The notes under the pieces are model-generated. The model did not search any database. It was not told the origin of the DNA and saw only the letters and a list, made by a program, of their open reading frames with translations. Position numbers and translations under genes: made by a program. Of a DNA stretch of 64,000 bases, positions 51,167-60,511 are shown piece after piece (within the stretch, counting starts at the first letter, position 1; each line of letters opens with the position of its first letter). Source of the DNA: Paraburkholderia silvatlantica (lineage in GTDB: Bacteria > Pseudomonadota > Gammaproteobacteria > Burkholderiales > Burkholderiaceae); assembly GCF_003096715.1 (NCBI RefSeq), contig NZ_QEOL01000024.1, positions 1 to 64,000 of the forward strand, read 5' to 3'.

Positions 51167-52414
51167 GTGAAGACATCCGGTGCAAGCCAGCGTCTTGCCT
51201 GGCTCGTGTGCGCGACACTCGCGGGCGCGCCGCTCTTCGTGGGGCCGCCTGGTCCTGCTGCCGCGCTGGCGCAGAACGCGGCGCATCTTTCGAACCAGCA
51301 GCTCGATTCGCTCACCGCGCCTATCGCGCTCTATCCCGACGCGTTGCTCGCCCAGGTGCTCATGGCCGCCACGTTCCCGCAAGACGTGGCCGCCGCCGCC
51401 GCGTGGGCCAGGTCCAACCCGAATCTCAAGGGCGACGACGCAGTGAAGGCCGTGGCCTCCCAGCCGTGGGACCCGAGCGTGCAGTCGCTCGTGGCGTTCC
51501 CGCAGGTGCTCGAAACCATGGCTTCGAAGCCCGACTGGGTCCAGCAGATCGGCAACGCGTTTCTCGCGCAGCCCAACGACGTGATGGATTCGGTGCAGCG
51601 CCTGCGCGTGCAGGCGCAGAAGGCGGGCAACCTCAAGTCCAACGAGCAGCAGAAGGTCGTGGTCCAGCCAGCCTCGAGCACCTCGGCTACACAGACCATC
51701 GTGATCGAGCCTGCGAATCCGCAGGTGGTGTATGTGCCGACCTATAACCCCACGGTGGTTTATGGCGCGTGGCCGTATCCGGCCTATCCGCCCGTGTACA
51801 TGCCGCCGCCTCCGGGTTACGCCATTGCGTCGGGTTTCGTCGGCGGGCTCGCGTTCGGCGCGGGCATTGCGGTCGCAAACTCGTTGTGGGGCGGCTTCAA
51901 CTGGAACAACCACGACGTGAACATCAACGTCAATCGCTACAACAACATCAACGTCAACAACCGCATCAACTCGGCCAACGGTACGGCGAACTGGAATCGC
52001 AACGCCAATGTCGAGCGCCGCCAGAACTACAGCAACGCGAACCTGAACGGCCAGCGCGGCCAGTACCGGGGCTACGACCAGTCGCGCACGCAGGCCATGG
52101 AGACCTTGCAGAACCGCACCGGCCAGAACATGAGCGGCAACGCCCAACAGCGGTTGCAGGGCATCCAGGAAGGCGGCCGGCCGAATGCAGGCGGCGGCAA
52201 CGAACTCAACAACCGTGCGCAAAGCATGAATCGCGACAACGCGTTACGCGGCGCGGGCGACGGCGCCAATGCGCGCCTCGAACAGCAACGCGGCCAGCAA
52301 AGCCGCGACGCGTTCCAGAGCCATGGCGGCTTCAACGGCGGCGCAGGCGGTGGCGGCTTCCATGGCGGTGGTGGCGGGTTCGGTGGCGGCGGACGTCACT
52401 TCGGCCGTCGCTAA
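51167..52414 (+). CDS. DUF3300 domain protein, exported
   Basis: A 415-residue exported protein. The signal peptide (ending AAALAQ) precedes a DUF3300 domain: LDSLTAPIALYPDALLAQVLMAATFPQDVAAAAAWARSNPNLKGDDAVKAV, WDPSVQSLVAFPQVLETM and VVYVPTYNPTVVYGAWPYPAYPP. The C-terminal third is Asn/Gln-rich and ends in a Gly-rich tail with a RHFGRR end. The function is unknown. It precedes a DUF2950 gene by 26 bases, a pair that often occurs together. Confidence 0.87.
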   Translation: MKTSGASQRLAWLVCATLAGAPLFVGPPGPAAALAQNAAHLSNQQLDSLTAPIALYPDALLAQVLMAATFPQDVAAAAAWARSNPNLKGDDAVKAVASQPWDPSVQSLVAFPQVLETMASKPDWVQQIGNAFLAQPNDVMDSVQRLRVQAQKAGNLKSNEQQKVVVQPASSTSATQTIVIEPANPQVVYVPTYNPTVVYGAWPYPAYPPVYMPPPPGYAIASGFVGGLAFGAGIAVANSLWGGFNWNNHDVNINVNRYNNINVNNRINSANGTANWNRNANVERRQNYSNANLNGQRGQYRGYDQSRTQAMETLQNRTGQNMSGNAQQRLQGIQEGGRPNAGGGNELNNRAQSMNRDNALRGAGDGANARLEQQRGQQSRDAFQSHGGFNGGAGGGGFHGGGGGFGGGGRHFGRR

Positions 52415-52440
52415 CGTTGAATATCATGAGGAGCCTGGAA

Positions 52441-53385
52441 ATGATCCGCATTTGCGCACGCCGCCTGCCGCACGACTACGCGCTCGCGTTCGGTACGGCA
52501 CTCGCCCTCTTTTGTGCACCCGCGCTGCTGCCGGCCCGTTTCGGTGGTGCCGCCGTCTGGGCGCAAGCCGTTTTCGCCACGCCTGAAGCCGCCGCGAACG
52601 CGTTTACCGACGCACTCGCGACTAACGACCAGGGCGCGATGAAGCACGTGCTCGGCAACGATTTCACCGCGTTCATCCCGACGCAAAGCATCGGTCAGGA
52701 CGATATCGACGACTACCTTGGCGCCTGGGCGAAGGGCCATCGCGTCGTACCCGACGCCACGCCGGTTGCCGGCAAGGCGAGCGCTCACGTCGAGGTGGGC
52801 GACAGCGGCTGGACGCTGCCCATCCCGATCGTACAGTCGGGAAAGGGCTGGCATTTCGACCCGCGTGAAGGCGCGAGCGAAATTCTCACGCGCCGCATTG
52901 GCCGCAACGAGCGTGCCGCCATGCTCACCTCGCTCGCCTACGTCGACGCGCAGAACGACTATCGCAAGCTCACGCAGCACTATGCGCTGCGCCTCGTGAG
53001 CACGCCGGGCATGCACGACGGTTTGTACTGGCCTGTCGAACCGGGCGAGACCGAAAGTCCGCTCGGGCCGCTCGCCGCAACCATGCCGGGTAACGCGAAG
53101 ATCACGCCGGCCCAGGGTTATCACGGCTATCACTTCCGCATTCTCACTGCGCAGGGGCCGCACGCCAGCGGCGGTGCGCGCAGCTATCTCGAGAACGGGG
53201 ATCTGAGCGGCGGTTTTGCGCTCGTGGCCTGGCCGGCGCAGTACGGCAAAACCGGTGTGATGAGCTTCATCATCAATCAGGACGGCCAGCTTTATCAGAA
53301 GAACCTCGGGCCGAACGGCGCGCAGACGGCAGCGGCGATCAAGGCATTCGATCCCGACTCGTCCTGGCAGGCCACCCAACCCTGA
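52441..53385 (+). CDS. DUF2950 domain protein, exported
   Basis: A 314-residue exported protein. After a signal sequence near residues 15-45 the DUF2950 domain begins: VFATPEAAANAFTDALATND, then GASEILTRRIGRNERAAMLT and AYVDAQNDYRKLTQHYALRL. The C-terminus includes GYHGYHFRILTAQGPHASGG and FALVAWPAQYGKTGVMSFII. The reaction is unknown. Start at 52441 with GAGGAGCCTGG upstream. It is paired with the DUF3300 gene. Confidence 0.87.
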   Translation: MIRICARRLPHDYALAFGTALALFCAPALLPARFGGAAVWAQAVFATPEAAANAFTDALATNDQGAMKHVLGNDFTAFIPTQSIGQDDIDDYLGAWAKGHRVVPDATPVAGKASAHVEVGDSGWTLPIPIVQSGKGWHFDPREGASEILTRRIGRNERAAMLTSLAYVDAQNDYRKLTQHYALRLVSTPGMHDGLYWPVEPGETESPLGPLAATMPGNAKITPAQGYHGYHFRILTAQGPHASGGARSYLENGDLSGGFALVAWPAQYGKTGVMSFIINQDGQLYQKNLGPNGAQTAAAIKAFDPDSSWQATQP

Positions 53386-53582
53386 GCGGCGATCCGCCGT
53401 CCGTCGGGCAGCACGATTGCCGACGTTGTCCTCCGACAAACGCCTCACACGGAATTCGGGCACAATCAAGCCACGGCGACGTGGCTGTCGCCCGATGCGG
53501 GCTTTGGCCAACGCAAGCGGAGAAGCCGGGCATGTGGCTTGCTCAATCTTCTCCGCACTCTCATTCGTGTGGAGATAACCAA

Positions 53583-54170
53583 ATGCAACGACGCAACTTC
53601 ATGCTAACGGCGGCGGTGACCCTTGCCTCGGGCGGTCTCACGCTCGCGGGCTGTACCACCACGACGAATTCGAATTCCACGGCGTCGCAGAACATGTCCA
53701 AGCGGCAGTCGATCGACGCGTCTGTGGACGGCACCCTCTCGCGGCTGTATTCGACCGTGAAAGGCTCGCACGAACTCCTCGCGAAGTCGCGCGGCGTGCT
53801 GGTGTTTCCCGAAGTGCTGCAGGCCGGCTTCATCGTCGGCGCGCAGTATGGCGAGGGCGCGTTGCGCGTGGGCGGCGCCACGGTCGGCTACTACAGCACC
53901 GTGTCGGGCTCGTTCGGCCTGCAGGCCGGCGCTCAGTCAAAGGCGCTCATCTTCGCCTTCATGACGCAGGACGCGCTCGACAAATTCCGCGCGACGGACG
54001 GCTGGGCGGCGGGGGCCGATGCCTCGGTCGCGCTCGTGACCGTGGGCGCGAACGGCGTTGTCGACACCAACACGGCCACGCACCCTGTGGAAGTCTTCGT
54101 GCTGACGAACGCGGGCCTGATGGCCGACGTCTCGCTGGCGGGCACCAAGGTCTCGCGTCTGAATATCTGA
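53583..54170 (+). CDS. SYLF/Ysc84-domain lipoprotein
   Basis: A 195-residue lipoprotein. The signal peptide MQRRNFMLTAAVTLASGGLT ends at the lipobox LAGC (Cys24). A SYLF (DUF500/Ysc84) domain follows: KGSHELLAKSRGVLVFPEVLQAGFIVGAQYGEGAL, GYYSTVSGSFGLQAGAQSKALIFAFM, and VALVTVGANGVVDTNT. This domain binds lipids in eukaryotic relatives; the bacterial function is not defined. It should sit in the cell envelope. A terminator lies just downstream, shared with the convergent transporter gene. Confidence 0.88.
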   Translation: MQRRNFMLTAAVTLASGGLTLAGCTTTTNSNSTASQNMSKRQSIDASVDGTLSRLYSTVKGSHELLAKSRGVLVFPEVLQAGFIVGAQYGEGALRVGGATVGYYSTVSGSFGLQAGAQSKALIFAFMTQDALDKFRATDGWAAGADASVALVTVGANGVVDTNTATHPVEVFVLTNAGLMADVSLAGTKVSRLNI

Positions 54171-54204
54171 TAAGGCGCGCTTCGGTAAACGCGCCGGATC
54201 GGGT

Positions 54205-54234
54205 AAAAAGGGCAAGGCATCAAGCCTTGCCCTT
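54205..54234 (-). terminator. Terminator between the SYLF and TsuA-type genes
   Basis: The stem AAGGGCAAGGC / GCCTTGCCCTT with a 5-nt loop. Read on the minus strand, it is followed by TTTTTACCC, so it serves the transporter gene. It can also stop the plus strand. Confidence 0.75.
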
Positions 54235-54277
54235 CGTCATTTCTGTGCGGCCCGAACTGGCGGCGCCGCGTACGGCC

Positions 54278-55501
54278 TCAGCAGCCGGTATTCTTCAGGC
54301 GTTCGACTTCGAGCCCGAACAACGGGCGCAGCTTCGTGCCGAGCACATTGCCCGCGAACGCGCACACGAGCCATAGCCAGCCGTGCAGGCTGCCCGAGAC
54401 GATGCCGCTGAAATACGCGCCGATATTGCAGCCGTAAGCGAGGCGTGCGCCATAGCCGAGCAGCAGCCCGCCGATCACGGCCGCCGCGAGCGAGCGCAGC
54501 GGAGTGCGCCACACCGGCGCGTAGCGGCCCGCGAGCGAGGCCGCGGCCATTGCGCCGAGCACGATGCCGATGTCCATGACCGTCGTGACGTCGTGGCTTG
54601 CCGGGGCGGCGAGCGCGGCGGCGTTCGGGCCGGCCATCCAGTACTTCCAGCTCGCCACGTCGATGCCAAGCGTGGCGAAGCCCTTCGCGCCCCACAGCGC
54701 GAATGCCGAGGTCACGCCCCAGGGGCGGCCCGAGAGCGCGAGCGTCGCGAAATTCAGGATCGCGAGCGCGACCGCGCCGGCAAGCAGCGGCCACGGACCA
54801 TGCAGCCAAGGCGAGGTGTGCGGGGCGCGCGGCTCGTTGATGAGGCGGCCGTGGCGGCGCTTTTCGACGACCACGGTGAGCGCGGCGATGAGCGCGAACA
54901 CCACGAGGTTGAGCGCAATGGCGGGCGCGGCGCCGAACGCGTTCACGAACGAGAACGGCTTCAATTGCGGCATCGACGTCCAGAACGGCATGTGCGCCGT
55001 GGCGACCACGGAGCCCACGATAAAGGCGATGAGCGTGACGACCATGCGCGTGCTGCCGCCGCCTACGGTGTAGAGCGTGCCCGAGGCGCAGCCGCCGCCC
55101 AGCTGCATGCCCACGCCGAACATGAATGCGCCGACAATGACCGACGTGCCCGCGGGCGAAACGAGGCCCGTGACCGGATGGCCGAACAGCGTTCCCGCCG
55201 CGAGCGCGGGAAAAAACAGCAGGACGCCGATGGCGAGCATGGCCATCTGCGCGCGCAGACCGGCGCCGCGCCCGTCGGCGATGAATACGCGCCACGCCGA
55301 GGTGAAGCCGAACGCCGCGTGATAGAGCGTCATGCCGAGCAGCGCGCCGACCACGTAGAGCGCCGCCTGGCGCCCGCTCACCGTCTGCGCGAGATACACC
55401 GCGCCGAGCGCGACGAGCAAAAGCGCGATGCCTAGCGGCCTGGGATTGATGGAGTCGAGTGGGCGCGGCGCGCGCGCCAGCGGCGTGGAGAGGTCGGACA
55501 T
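54278..55501 (-). CDS. YeeE/YedE (TsuA-like) sulfur transporter
   Basis: A 407-residue membrane protein with about nine or ten helices and the two YeeE/YedE repeats. The conserved cysteine sites of TsuA-type thiosulfate transporters are visible: GGGCASGTLYTVGGGS in the first half and YGCNIGAYFSGI in the second, the latter near the C-terminus. It probably imports thiosulfate or another reactive sulfur species. The start at 55501 is chosen because the frame upstream is not membrane-like. Confidence 0.85.
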   Translation of the reverse strand: MSDLSTPLARAPRPLDSINPRPLGIALLLVALGAVYLAQTVSGRQAALYVVGALLGMTLYHAAFGFTSAWRVFIADGRGAGLRAQMAMLAIGVLLFFPALAAGTLFGHPVTGLVSPAGTSVIVGAFMFGVGMQLGGGCASGTLYTVGGGSTRMVVTLIAFIVGSVVATAHMPFWTSMPQLKPFSFVNAFGAAPAIALNLVVFALIAALTVVVEKRRHGRLINEPRAPHTSPWLHGPWPLLAGAVALAILNFATLALSGRPWGVTSAFALWGAKGFATLGIDVASWKYWMAGPNAAALAAPASHDVTTVMDIGIVLGAMAAASLAGRYAPVWRTPLRSLAAAVIGGLLLGYGARLAYGCNIGAYFSGIVSGSLHGWLWLVCAFAGNVLGTKLRPLFGLEVERLKNTGC

Positions 55502-55834
55502 ATGGGAGCGGGGCGGCCTGGAGAGGCTGCCAGGAAAAACAATCGATGAAAGCAAAACGATAGCACGAATCGCAAAACGGTCTGACGGAGCCCTCAGCCC
55601 GACCTTTCGCGATCCGCGCAGCGCCGGGAGCCATCCCCGCAAACCCCGTTCAGACAGGGATTTCCCAGACATTGGGAGGCTCCCCGCGAAACCTCGCGTA
55701 GCCCTGCGAACGTCATGGATTTCCCCTATGCAGCGCCGCGCCCCGTCTGCCGTTACGCGAGACGAGGTGCGAAGACGCGTCGGGCCGCGCAGATTCGCAC
55801 CGGCTGGAAGATAAAAGAACGCAACGGAGACCTC

Positions 55835-57466
55835 ATGCTGGGAAACATCACCATTCGCCGTGGGCTAACGCTCGTTATCGGTATCTTCGTCGCGTTTCTG
55901 CTGACGGTGATCGGCGTGTCGTATGGCGCGCTCAAGCTCACCAACGACAGCCTGCACGACGCCCAGCGAGGCGCGCGGTCGCTCGACGCCCTCAAGACCA
56001 GTTCTGAGCGCCTGCTCCAGGTACGCCTCGCGCTCGGCGGCTACGAGACGCTCTTCAGCGTCGGCAAGGCCACGGACGGTTTGCTCGACAAGGCGCACCA
56101 GGTGCTCGTGAATTCGAACAAGGAGTTCGCGCGCTACAGCGCCGGCCCGTTCGAAGACGCCGAAGAGGGCCGCCTCGCCCAGGCCGTGAGCCGCGCGCGC
56201 GAGGCGCTCGTCTCGCAGGCGCTCGAGCCCGAGTACAAGTCGCTCGTCGACAACGATTTCAATACCTTCCGCACGATCCAGGGCGAGACCGCCGACCGCT
56301 ACTACGGCACCTACGCGAAAGCGATCGACGCGCTCGAGAACTGGCAGGCTGCGCGTCAGCAGCAGGACGCCGACACCGCCGCGCAGCGCTTCCGTCTTTC
56401 GCTCATCGTGTTCGGCCTGATCGGCGTGGTGGGCGTGGCGATTGGCGTGTTCGCGCGCGTGGGGCTCGCCGCCGCCGTGGTCAAGCCGGTGAACCACGCG
56501 ATCCGCCATTTCGAGCGCATCGCCGCGGGCGATCTCACGGTGGACGTGCGGGTGCGCTCGAACAACGAAATGGGCCAGCTGCTGGGCGCGCTGCAGACCA
56601 TGCGCGACGGCCTCGTGGGCACCGTCTCGCGCGTGCGCGGCAGCACGCACGAAATCACCCAGGGCGCGAAGCAGATCGCGTCGGGCAACGTCGACCTCTC
56701 GGACCGCACGGCCCAGCAGGCGGCGGCGCTCGAAGAAACGGCGGCGAGCATCGAGGAGCTTTCGGCGGCGGTGCGCCAGAACACGGACGGCGCGAAGCAA
56801 GCGAGCGGGCTCGCCCAGTCCGCGCTCGAAACGGTCACGCGCGGCGCCGACGTGGTGGCCCGCGTGAACGCGACGATGAGCGACATCACGGCCTCGTCGC
56901 AGAAGGTGGAGGAGATCACCGGCATCATCGAGGGCATTGCGTTCCAGACCAACATCCTCGCGCTCAATGCGGCGGTGGAGGCGGCGCGCGCGGGCGAGCA
57001 GGGCCGCGGCTTCGCGGTCGTGGCGAGCGAGGTGCGCAGCCTCGCGCAGCGCTCCGGCACGGCCGCCAAGGAGATCAAGGAGCTGATCGCGGCCTCGGCG
57101 GCGACCGTCGGCGCAGGCGCGCGCCTCGTGGAAGACGCGCGCCGTACCATGGACGAGGCGCGCAGTGCGGTGGCGCGCGTGAGCGGGATCATGAGCGAGA
57201 TCGAGACCGCAACGCACGAACAGAGCGATGGCATCGAGCAGGTGAACCGCGCGATTGCGCAGATCGACGAGGTCACGCAGCGCAACGCGGCGCTCGTGGA
57301 GGAAGCGGCGGCGGCCGCGCAGTCGCTCGAATCGCAGGCCGATTTGCTGCGCGAGGCCGTGGCGGTGTTCAATCTGGGCGGCGCGGGACAGGCCGGTGCG
57401 CGAGCGGCGCATGCCGCTCCCGCGGACGCGCGCGCAGCCCGCGGGGGCGCGCCGGCGCTGGCCTGA
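55835..57466 (+). CDS. Methyl-accepting chemotaxis protein with four-helix sensor
   Basis: A 543-residue transmembrane receptor: membrane helix 1 at about 10-30, four-helix periplasmic domain to about 188 (Tar-like length), membrane helix 2 at about 190-215, HAMP and the long signalling hairpin with QTNILALNAAVEAARAGEQGRGFAVVASEVRSLAQRS. The C-terminus is Ala/Gly-rich without an obvious CheR-binding pentapeptide. The ligand is unknown. GCAACGGAGACCTC precedes the ATG. It is distinct from the mini-MCP in the 30811 operon and has the full canonical tip. Confidence 0.9.
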   Translation: MLGNITIRRGLTLVIGIFVAFLLTVIGVSYGALKLTNDSLHDAQRGARSLDALKTSSERLLQVRLALGGYETLFSVGKATDGLLDKAHQVLVNSNKEFARYSAGPFEDAEEGRLAQAVSRAREALVSQALEPEYKSLVDNDFNTFRTIQGETADRYYGTYAKAIDALENWQAARQQQDADTAAQRFRLSLIVFGLIGVVGVAIGVFARVGLAAAVVKPVNHAIRHFERIAAGDLTVDVRVRSNNEMGQLLGALQTMRDGLVGTVSRVRGSTHEITQGAKQIASGNVDLSDRTAQQAAALEETAASIEELSAAVRQNTDGAKQASGLAQSALETVTRGADVVARVNATMSDITASSQKVEEITGIIEGIAFQTNILALNAAVEAARAGEQGRGFAVVASEVRSLAQRSGTAAKEIKELIAASAATVGAGARLVEDARRTMDEARSAVARVSGIMSEIETATHEQSDGIEQVNRAIAQIDEVTQRNAALVEEAAAAAQSLESQADLLREAVAVFNLGGAGQAGARAAHAAPADARAARGGAPALA

Positions 57467-57957
57467 GCCTGCCGTGACGGGTTGTCCTTGCCGTTGCAGG
57501 GACAACTTCCGGCCGTTTTAACCTGAGGTTGTCTCCCGCGCGCAATTCGCGGTTGAGTTCCCCATCGTTCCCGGCGAGACTGGCGGCATAGACAGCCAGG
57601 GTCCGGCCGTCAGCGAAAGAGAACAACGGAACGCCGAGTTTTCCGGACTGCGAACGAAAGGGCTGCGAGTGCTCGCCGATCTGATGGCGGAGCGCGAGTT
57701 GCCGATTAACGGCGACGCCTTTGCGCCGGGCCGCTGATCTGGTGTACCGATTTACCAGCGAGGCTTGACTGCAGCGTGCGGTGCCGAAGTCGTTGATCGC
57801 GTAGTGGCGTGTGGTGCGGTTGTGATTGGCACGCACCAAAAGACGCGCACCAAAAGAAAATGACGCAGACCCGCGAGGGAATGCGTCATTCACAGGATGC
57901 TGCAAGGTACAGCTTCTTTACTGCGTGTTCGCTTCTATGTTCTGCTTCTATGTTCGT
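57467..57957. other. Intergenic region, possibly with a decayed gene
   Basis: About 490 bases between the chemoreceptor and tRNA-Val. On the minus strand, a stretch around 57540-57730 reads like protein (RQLALRHQIGEHSQPF, GKLGVPLFSFADGRTLAVYA, GNDGELNRELRAGDNLRL) but has no clear start or family. It may be a gene remnant. No other element was recognised. Confidence 0.3.
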
Positions 57958-57960
57958 TGG

Positions 57961-58034
57961 TAGGCTCGATTGGATTCGAACCAACGACCCCCACCATGTC
58001 AAGGTGGTGCTCTAACCAACTGAGCTACGAGCCT
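57961..58034 (-). tRNA. tRNA-Val (anticodon GAC)
   Basis: On the minus strand a complete cloverleaf folds. The acceptor arms AGGCTCG / CGAGCCT, the D arm with GCTCAGTTGGTTAGAGC and the anticodon stem CCACC-TTGACAT-GGTGG give anticodon GAC. The T arm contains GGTTCGAATCC. The 3' CCA is encoded just outside the listed span (57958-57960). Confidence 0.95.
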
Positions 58035-58121
58035 GTCGAGGCGCGAATTATAGAGACACTCGCGCGCGCATGCAAGCGCTTTTCTCGAATCGGGCGAAAC
58101 GCCGTGTTTCCGGGCGTTCGT

Positions 58122-59348
58122 CTATGCGAACTCGCGCGCCAGGTTACGCAGGTTTTGCGCGGGATCGGCGAGCGTTTCGCGGGCGATGCGCGCGCGTTTG
58201 CCGATCAACGCCTTGGCGCTGCGCATGTCGCGCCCCTGATTCACGGTGATCGCGCCGACCAGCGCGCCTTCGCCGTCGAGGCCGAATAGCACGCAGGGCG
58301 GCGCTTCCAGCGAACCGCGTACGAGCCATTCAGGCGCAGCCATGTCGCCCGCGAACTGGATGTTGAGGCCGCATTGGTCGGTCCAGAACCAGGCCGCTTC
58401 CCAGGCTTCGGTTTCGACGCCGAGCATCGCGCGCGCGGCCGTCTGCGCCTGACGATTCGCGTTCTCCCACGTTTCGCGGCGCTGGTGGCGGCCGCTCGCT
58501 TCGTCCCACTGGCTCGCGGCGTCGCCGGCTGCGTAGATGTGCATGTGCGAGGTGCGGCACTGCGCGTCGATCGCGATGCCGTTGTCGACGCGCAGTCCCG
58601 CCGCCTGGGCGAGCGTGGTTTCCGGTTCGACGCCGATGCCGTAGATCACCGCATCGCCAGTAATGCGCGTGCCGTCTTCGAGCGTCAGTACGAGTTCGCT
58701 GTTTTCGCGAGCGGCCGACGCGAGCGGCGAGCCCAGATGCAGTCTCACGCCCCGCGCGCGATGCACGTTGCACAGATGCCCGGCGAGCAGCGGCGGAGCA
58801 CAACGCGCCATCGCCCGCGGGGCCTGTTCGATCACGGTGACTTGCGCGCCGAGATCGACCGCACTCGAAGCCAGTTCGAGACCGATCACACCCGCGCCCA
58901 CCAGCAATACGCGTTTGCTGGGTTCAAGCACAGGCAGAAGGCGTTGCGCGTCCTCTAGCGTGCGCAGCGTGTAGACACGCTCGCCCAGCGCGTCGAGCAT
59001 CGGCAGGCGCCGCACGCGCGCGCCCGTGGCGAGCAGCAGTGCGTCGAAGGCGATCGATTCGCCGTTCGCGAGCACGACGACACGCGCCTGTGCGTCGAGC
59101 GCGGTCACGGCCACGCCGAGCTTCAACTCGATGTTGTGCTCCGCGTAGTAGCCTTCGCCGTGAATCGCGCAGCGCGCGGTTTGCGGTTGCAGCAGCAGGT
59201 CCTTCGAAAGCGGCGGCCGTTCATACGGCGCGTGCGTTTCCTCGCCGATCAGCACGACGCGGCCCGCATAGCCTTGCTGGCGCAATTCGGCGGCGGCGAG
59301 CGCGCCCGCCTGGCCCGCACCGACGATGACGATAGTCGAGGCGTTCAT
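58122..59348 (-). CDS. hcaD: Phenylpropionate dioxygenase ferredoxin reductase (HcaD)
   Basis: A 408-residue FAD/NAD-dependent ferredoxin reductase. The FAD site is IVIVGAGQAGALAAAELRQQ, with APYERPPLSKDLLL, the NAD site LLVGAGVIGLELA, and the flavin-binding IYAAGDAASQW near residue 280. It passes electrons from NADH to the Rieske ferredoxin HcaC. It is the last gene of the cluster, 13 bases after hcaB. The order E-F-C-B-D is that of E. coli hca, which supports the name. Confidence 0.85.
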   Translation of the reverse strand: MNASTIVIVGAGQAGALAAAELRQQGYAGRVVLIGEETHAPYERPPLSKDLLLQPQTARCAIHGEGYYAEHNIELKLGVAVTALDAQARVVVLANGESIAFDALLLATGARVRRLPMLDALGERVYTLRTLEDAQRLLPVLEPSKRVLLVGAGVIGLELASSAVDLGAQVTVIEQAPRAMARCAPPLLAGHLCNVHRARGVRLHLGSPLASAARENSELVLTLEDGTRITGDAVIYGIGVEPETTLAQAAGLRVDNGIAIDAQCRTSHMHIYAAGDAASQWDEASGRHQRRETWENANRQAQTAARAMLGVETEAWEAAWFWTDQCGLNIQFAGDMAAPEWLVRGSLEAPPCVLFGLDGEGALVGAITVNQGRDMRSAKALIGKRARIARETLADPAQNLRNLAREFA

Positions 59349-59361
59349 GATCCGTTTCCCC

Positions 59362-60189
59362 TCACAGATGCAGGCCGCCCGCCGCGTGACGGATGCCGCG
59401 AATGCCGAGGCCGGCGTCTGCATTGATCATCACGCCGCTGAGCACGCGGTTGTTCGCGCGTGAGGCGAGCATCACGTAAGGCCCGGTGAAATCCGCAGGC
59501 TGCGGGAAGAACTGTAGCGGCAGGATGCCGGCAATCGCTTCGGGCGAGCGCGAATCCATGATGCGCAGGTCTTGCTGGCCGAGCGAAGCGGGGCCGCGCA
59601 AATCGCTCGCCATGCCGCACGGGCCGACGCCGTTCACGCGCACCTTCGGTGCGAGTTCATAGGCCAGCTGGCGGATGATGCCCACGGCCGCGTGCTTGCT
59701 CGCCGTGTACAAGGGGCCGCCGCCACCCGGATAGAACGAGGCGTTCGAGAGCGTGAAGATCATGCTGCCTTCGCTCGCGACGAGCGCGCGCGCCGCCGCT
59801 TTCGCGCCGAGCAGATAGCCCTTCACGTTGATCGAGAAAAGCTCTTCATAACCGTTCTCGAGTTGTTCGGGCGAAAGATCGACGAGGCTCGAAGCGTGGT
59901 CCCAGATCGCCGCGTTGCCGATGAAGACGTCTAGCTTGCCGAACGCATCGACGGCGGCGCTCACGGCGCGCTCGTTGTCGGCGTACGAGGTGACGTCGCC
60001 GTGCACGGCAACGACACGATGCATGCCGCGTTGTGTGCCGAAGCGTTCGCGCAACGCCGCGACTTTACCGGCCGAGCGTTCGAGCACGGCCACGCGCGCG
60101 CCTTCGTCGAGAAAGCGTTCGACGAGCGCGAGGCCGAGTCCCGAGCCGCCGCCCGTAATCAACGCAACTTCGTTATCGAGCCAGCCCAT
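59362..60189 (-). CDS. hcaB: cis-Dihydrodiol dehydrogenase (HcaB/BphB type)
   Basis: A 275-residue short-chain dehydrogenase. The NAD site is ALITGGGSGLGLALVERFL, NAAIWD follows, and the catalytic Ser/Tyr/Lys set is in FTLSNASFYPGGGGPLYTASKHA (YTASK). NGVGPCGMASDLRGP is typical of the HcaB/BphB dihydrodiol dehydrogenases. It re-aromatises the cis-dihydrodiol to a catechol. It overlaps the upstream hcaC by one base (TAATG at 60189). Confidence 0.88.
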   Translation of the reverse strand: MGWLDNEVALITGGGSGLGLALVERFLDEGARVAVLERSAGKVAALRERFGTQRGMHRVVAVHGDVTSYADNERAVSAAVDAFGKLDVFIGNAAIWDHASSLVDLSPEQLENGYEELFSINVKGYLLGAKAAARALVASEGSMIFTLSNASFYPGGGGPLYTASKHAAVGIIRQLAYELAPKVRVNGVGPCGMASDLRGPASLGQQDLRIMDSRSPEAIAGILPLQFFPQPADFTGPYVMLASRANNRVLSGVMINADAGLGIRGIRHAAGGLHL

Positions 60190-60509
60190 TACGCGGCCTC
60201 CGGGACGTCGACAAACACCGCGCCGTCGACGAGCGTGACAGGGAACGTCTTGAGCGCTTCGGTCGCAGGCTGGCACAGCGCCGCCCCTGTCTTCAGGCAG
60301 AAACGTGCGGCATGCAGCGGACATTCGACGGTGCCATCGTCTTCGACGTACCCTTCGGACATCGAAGCGTTGCCGTGCGAGCAGCGGTCGTTCAGCGCGA
60401 AAAGCTCGCCGTTGACCTTGAATACGGCGATCGCGGCGGACGGGCCGTCCACCTTGATCGCTTCGCCGTCGGACAACGCGTTGTCCTGGCAGACAAAAAT
60501 ACGGGCCAT
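60189..60509 (-). CDS. hcaC: Rieske ferredoxin (HcaC)
   Basis: A 106-residue Rieske [2Fe-2S] ferredoxin, the usual length. The cluster ligands are Cys43-x-His45 (DRCSHGN) and Cys63-x2-His66 (ECPLHAARF). It shuttles electrons from HcaD to the HcaEF dioxygenase. It starts one base before the stop of the hcaF gene, so it is tightly packed. Confidence 0.9.
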   Translation of the reverse strand: MARIFVCQDNALSDGEAIKVDGPSAAIAVFKVNGELFALNDRCSHGNASMSEGYVEDDGTVECPLHAARFCLKTGAALCQPATEALKTFPVTLVDGAVFVDVPEAA

Positions 60510-60511
60510 GA

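Noticed and set aside
57369..57905. Minus-strand frame of 178 residues before tRNA-Val
   Set aside because: It overlaps the chemoreceptor 3' end and has no clear start or family; only the middle looks protein-like, so it is recorded as a possible remnant in the gap entry.
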